Positions 36,196-40,073 of a stretch of DNA of 40,073 nucleotides are shown piece by piece; position 1 is the first letter of the stretch; the number at the start of each line of letters is the position of its first letter. This stretch comes from Bifidobacterium breve (GTDB lineage Bacteria; Acidobacteriota; Vicinamibacteria; Vicinamibacterales; CAVVIG01): NCBI GenBank assembly GCA_943328785.2, contig CALQBJ020000007.1, positions 1 through 40,073 of the forward strand, written 5' to 3'. The notes under the pieces were generated by a model, which was not told the DNA's origin, made no database searches, and saw only the letters and a program-made list of their open reading frames with translations. The translations under genes and the position numbers were made by a program.

Positions 36196-39129
36196 TCAGA
36201 ATTCGACGCGCATGCCGAGTTGTCCGAGGCGCGCACCGAGCGTCCTGTTGCGCACCCGGAAGTTTGGGCTGCCGAGTATGGCCTGCGTCCGTGCGTCCGC
36301 GTAGGTGTTTCCGGTATTCAGCAGGTTGAACAGCTCGACAAAGAGCTGCACGTGGGTTCCGGCCCGCGTCACACCCTTCGCCGCGCGGAAGTCCCACGTG
36401 GCCCACGCTGGCTGATGATAGGGAAACCGCGGCAGCAGACGGCCGTCGGCGACCGGTCGGTCGGGCTGCAGTCCGTCGTTCACGACACCGTCGCCGTTGA
36501 CATCGGTGGCGCTGTAGACCGGGAACGCGAGCCCCGATCCAGCCGACCATGTCGAGGCAAACGTGATGTCCCCCGGCAGCGTCGCCACCAGGTACGACTT
36601 GAACTGATGACGCTGATCCAGCTCGTTGATGCCGTAATCGGCCTCGAGGTCGAACGGATCGGACGGGCCGAAGACCGCTTCGGTGTCGCGCTCGGTCGAG
36701 CCGTTGCCCATGCTCTTCGCGAGGGTGTAGTTCGCGTAGAACTGCCACCGGTTCTTCAGCGGTCTGGTGAGTGACAGCGTCAGCGCCTGATAGCGTCCGT
36801 GCCCGAAACTGGCGAGGGCGTTCGCCTGCGCAATCGTGGCGTCGGGCCGGCCTGCGGCCAGAAGGCCCACGCCCCGGCCGAACTGATCGACACGCGACGG
36901 CGCCGCCAGGTTGCGATCCCACGCCGACGCGCGGAACCCGCCGATCCGCAGGTTCCGGGAGTCGCTCTGCATGTAGCCGGCTTCGAACGACAGGCCGGCC
37001 ATCTGCCTGGTGAGCGAGCCGCTGAACTGCATCACCCGCGGATTCTGGAACGCCGGATCGACATACGAGATCGCGGGCGGTCCAAGAAGCGCCGCAAGGT
37101 TCGAGCCCGGCGCAATGGCCGATGGGAGTACCGCCGGAAATGTCACGCCCACGCGGGACACCGGAACGAAGAGCGTGGTGTTGCTGACACCGGCGCCGCG
37201 CATCGGGAAGTAGATCAGCGGCGTGCGTCCGTAATACAGGCCTGCGGAGGCCTTGATGAGCGTGCGTCCGTCAGGCCACTGATAGGCCAGCTCACTACGT
37301 GGCCCCCAGTTGTTCCGATCGTTCGGAATACCCTGCGGCACTGGCGCGTAGGTCAGCTGAACCTGGTTGCCAGAGCGGGTCGGTTGGCCAACCGGCACCT
37401 GCACGCCGGCAATGCCCGCCTGCGGCTGCGGGTTGATCTGCAGGTCGTAGCGGAGGCCAACGGCAATCGTCAGCCTCGATGTCGGCGTGATGCGGTCCTG
37501 CACGTAGGCGGCCGCCTCGTGCTGCCAGAAGCTGTCGAGGAGTGCGGCCCCTTGCGCGGTGTAGCCGTTCAAACCGAAGTTCTGGACATAGAGGAGCGGC
37601 TGGCGCGCGACGAACGACTCGAGCGTCGGAAAGACGTAGCCGCCGTTCAGTCCCAGCGCAAACGCGTTGTTGCGCATGTTGAACGCGTTGTAGTCGGCGC
37701 CGAAGCGGATGTCGTGCCTGCCGCGTGTGTGCACCGCACTCTCCGACACCTGGTAGCGGTACATGTCCTGGGTGCCCGGGAGGAACAGTGCGCTGCCGAA
37801 CGTGCCGGTGTCCGAGATCTGCACCTGTGGTCCGCTCGATTGCGCGTCTCGCGGCCGCGTCTCACGCGAGGTCTGCACCTTGGTTTCGAGTTGCAGCCCC
37901 TCGCCCAGTGGGCCGCTCAGGCTCGCGACGACCGAGGTTCCCTGGTTGCGGTAGGTCTCGAGGTTGGTGGTGGCCTGGCTGAGCAGCAGCCCACCGCCGG
38001 CCGTGTTGTCGCCGTAGGCGCGCGAGAACGTCCCACGGACGGTCAGCCGCTGACGCGGCGTGATCGCGTGATCGAGTTTCGCGAGCAGTGCCGTCACGTT
38101 GTCGTGCCGGGGATACTGGCCTTCGAGCCCCCCGAGATCGGCAATCCCGAGTTCCGGCACCGCGACACCGCGAACACTCCGCGCAAACTTCACCGTCAGC
38201 GGCGTCGTCTGGCGCTGCAGGTCCACGGCACCGAAGTAGAACGTCCGGTTCGTCACGAGCGGACCGCCCAGGCTTCCCCCGGCAAGGTGCCGAACGAGAC
38301 CGGCCGGCGCATTCCCGAATGCGTCGGTCGAGGCGAGGGTGTGATGACGCAGCGAGTAGCTGGCCGAGCCGTGCCGCGCGTTGGAGCCCGATTTCGTCAC
38401 CACGTTCACCAGCCCGCCGTTGGACCTGCCGGACTGGACACCCAGCCCCGCGGCGGTGACCTCGAACGCCGACACCGCCTCGAGAGGGATCGTGAAGTTC
38501 TGCCGTTCGATCGATCCGAAGAACTCGCCGAAGAAATTGTTTGTGAAATCGGCCCCGTCGACATTCAGCGCGAGGTAGTCGCCAGGCTGGCCGGCCACAC
38601 GAAAGGTGCCTCGAGTGCCGGTGATCGCTTCTGCGGTGGGAGACAGCAGCGCGAAGCCGCGGTAGTCGTGGCCGTTCAGGGGAAGACTCGAAATGGCGCT
38701 GGTGTCGAAGGCGGCGCCCAGCGCGGGCGCGGCATCTCCTGCCGCGGTGATGGCCAGTGTCTCGGTGAGCCCGGCGAGGCTCATCACGAGGTTCACGGCC
38801 AGCGCCTGGCCGACGCCCAACCGCAGTGGCTCACTCGACGCGCCCGCAAAGCCGGACCGCTCCGCCTGTACGACGTAGACGCCCGGCGACAGGAGCGGTG
38901 CCGAGAACCGGCCCGCGTCGTCGGTGACCCTCACCCGCTCGACACCAGTGGTGCTCTCGCGCAGGGTGACGGTGACGCCCGCGAGCGCCGCCCCCGTCTG
39001 GTCGCGAATCGTGCCGGCCACGTCGCCGCGGTCGAGCGACTGCGCGTCTACCAGCGGGACAGCGGCCACGAGCACGGCGAGCGCCACCCGCACGAGGAGT
39101 GCGGCCCATCGGAGTCTGTATTCCGTCAT
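36196..39129 (-). CDS. TonB-dependent receptor, Oar-like with carboxypeptidase-regulatory-like domain
   Basis: GTIRDQTGAALAGVTVTLRESTTGVERVRVTDDAGRFSAPLLSPGVYVV; LNVDGADFTNNFFGEFFGSIERQNFTIPLEAVSAFEVTAAGLGVQSGRSNGGLVNVVTKSG; terminal MRVEF. Confidence 0.95.
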   Translation of the reverse strand: MTEYRLRWAALLVRVALAVLVAAVPLVDAQSLDRGDVAGTIRDQTGAALAGVTVTLRESTTGVERVRVTDDAGRFSAPLLSPGVYVVQAERSGFAGASSEPLRLGVGQALAVNLVMSLAGLTETLAITAAGDAAPALGAAFDTSAISSLPLNGHDYRGFALLSPTAEAITGTRGTFRVAGQPGDYLALNVDGADFTNNFFGEFFGSIERQNFTIPLEAVSAFEVTAAGLGVQSGRSNGGLVNVVTKSGSNARHGSASYSLRHHTLASTDAFGNAPAGLVRHLAGGSLGGPLVTNRTFYFGAVDLQRQTTPLTVKFARSVRGVAVPELGIADLGGLEGQYPRHDNVTALLAKLDHAITPRQRLTVRGTFSRAYGDNTAGGGLLLSQATTNLETYRNQGTSVVASLSGPLGEGLQLETKVQTSRETRPRDAQSSGPQVQISDTGTFGSALFLPGTQDMYRYQVSESAVHTRGRHDIRFGADYNAFNMRNNAFALGLNGGYVFPTLESFVARQPLLYVQNFGLNGYTAQGAALLDSFWQHEAAAYVQDRITPTSRLTIAVGLRYDLQINPQPQAGIAGVQVPVGQPTRSGNQVQLTYAPVPQGIPNDRNNWGPRSELAYQWPDGRTLIKASAGLYYGRTPLIYFPMRGAGVSNTTLFVPVSRVGVTFPAVLPSAIAPGSNLAALLGPPAISYVDPAFQNPRVMQFSGSLTRQMAGLSFEAGYMQSDSRNLRIGGFRASAWDRNLAAPSRVDQFGRGVGLLAAGRPDATIAQANALASFGHGRYQALTLSLTRPLKNRWQFYANYTLAKSMGNGSTERDTEAVFGPSDPFDLEADYGINELDQRHQFKSYLVATLPGDITFASTWSAGSGLAFPVYSATDVNGDGVVNDGLQPDRPVADGRLLPRFPYHQPAWATWDFRAAKGVTRAGTHVQLFVELFNLLNTGNTYADARTQAILGSPNFRVRNRTLGARLGQLGMRVEF

Positions 39130-39617
39130 CGTGCGGTCCAGTAGAAGACCTCCCAGGTGTGGAGTGGCTCGTTGGTCCCCGGGATGATGTCTCCCGCGAA
39201 GTCGTATCGCATCGGCATCTTGTACTTGGCGCCGTATTTCTCCAGGTACGGGATGCGCGCCTCACCCACGACTTCCTTGGCGGCGACCGCGTAGGTGCGA
39301 TCGCCGAGCCTGATCCAGCCGTTCGGATTGGACCTGACCCGGCTGGCCCAATATCCACCGTCTGGACGGGTGGCGGTGATGATCCCGCCGGCTTCGCCCA
39401 CATTCCAGACGTGGATGACGAAGGGAGGGAATCCCTCCAGTTTCAGCAGCGCGACCTTCTCGCCATTGACGGTGCTCCAGTCAACTGGCGGTGGCGTCAA
39501 CTGCCCGCCGATGCGCACGCCTGGGAAGCGCGTGTATGGAGCCGTGAACACGTAGTAGGTGAATCCGAGCACCAGGGCCAGGCCCAGCGCCATCGCCGCA
39601 CGTCTTGTCTGTGTCAT
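39126..39617 (-). CDS. Membrane-anchored PNPOx/nitroreductase-like hypothetical, coupled to the TonB-dependent receptor
   Basis: N-terminal TM; VDWSTVNGEKVALLKLEGFPPFVIHVWNVGEAGG...WIRLGDRTYAVAAKEVVGEA; ATGA overlap with the TBDR start. Confidence 0.65.
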   Translation of the reverse strand: MTQTRRAAMALGLALVLGFTYYVFTAPYTRFPGVRIGGQLTPPPVDWSTVNGEKVALLKLEGFPPFVIHVWNVGEAGGIITATRPDGGYWASRVRSNPNGWIRLGDRTYAVAAKEVVGEARIPYLEKYGAKYKMPMRYDFAGDIIPGTNEPLHTWEVFYWTAR

Positions 39618-39698
39618 CGAGCGTCCCTCCGCAGGTCACGAAGCGTCACCGGGGTCATGCAACACGATACGAACGAAACACGGGGTGCGCGGCGCCAT

Positions 39699-40073
39699 TC
39701 AACGAGCGCCGGCGCCAGCGCTTGCCCGCACCGGGGCGATGGCGCGATCGACGATGGACGCGACGGTTGATAGCGCGAGGAGCACGGCACACGGACGCAC
39801 AAGCAGTTGCGCCAGGACGCTCAATCCCGGCAGGTGCAGCGCGGCGATGGCCATCATCACGAGCGGCGCGAAGTAGAAGACGCCGTTCCAGCGTCCGAGC
39901 GAACTCATACGCAGTTGCCGCTGGCGATGCAGGAAATACGAGTCGAACACGTACTGGCTGAAGGCGACCGGGACCAGCACCGGCAAGAGTACCGGCAGCA
40001 CGCCGGCCGTTGCCGCGCCGGCGAGTCCGGCCGTCACGAAGAGGCAGTCGGTTGAGTGGTCGAACAGCATGCC
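39699..40073 (-). CDS. CDP-alcohol phosphatidyltransferase family protein, C-terminal part (truncated by window end)
   Basis: GMLFDHSTDCLFV fits the GxxxDxxxD tail of the CDP-AP motif; polytopic membrane tail. Confidence 0.7.
   Translation of the reverse strand, partial: GMLFDHSTDCLFVTAGLAGAATAGVLPVLLPVLVPVAFSQYVFDSYFLHRQRQLRMSSLGRWNGVFYFAPLVMMAIAALHLPGLSVLAQLLVRPCAVLLALSTVASIVDRAIAPVRASAGAGAR

Noticed and set aside
36799-39144. 781-aa + strand ORF
   Set aside because: Antisense to the well-supported TonB-dependent receptor; low-complexity Arg/Ala-rich composition typical of spurious ORFs in high-GC DNA.
1-40073. CRISPR arrays, tRNA/rRNA genes, IS elements
   Set aside because: No regularly spaced repeats, cloverleaf-like segments, or transposase motifs were recognised on reading; a tRNAscan/ISfinder run would be decisive.

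Overview
High-GC bacterial chromosome segment. The gene content and Oar-like TonB receptors suggest Acidobacteriota/Vicinamibacteria; this is inferred from composition only. About 28 intact genes can be supported, including a desaturase with an HK/RR pair, an ApbE/ferric-reductase membrane cluster with its own RR/HK, PPK2, an alkaline phosphatase/phosphodiesterase operon, two Oar-like TonB-dependent receptors, a P1B-type ATPase, a PQQ-type sugar dehydrogenase and several secreted hypotheticals. The strongest signal is a ~3.3 kb inversion (about 22531-25839) that cuts two unrelated genes at once, a P2-type cation ATPase and a GT4 glycosyltransferase. Flipping the segment at a 5-bp inverted microhomology (CGGCC/GGCCG) rejoins both proteins. 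The ATPase becomes an 823-codon ORF. The glycosyltransferase becomes a 373-codon ORF once one missing G is added. Other notable signals: a 94-bp REPIN-like repeat in two inverted copies, each beginning on the stop codon of the gene upstream of it; three NTAMRG-N5-NTAMRG direct repeats upstream of genes near two-component systems; a three-frame remnant of an MBL-fold gene; an ion-channel S6 remnant; and two distantly similar small proteins flanking a TonB receptor. No tRNA, rRNA, CRISPR array or recombinase gene was recognised.
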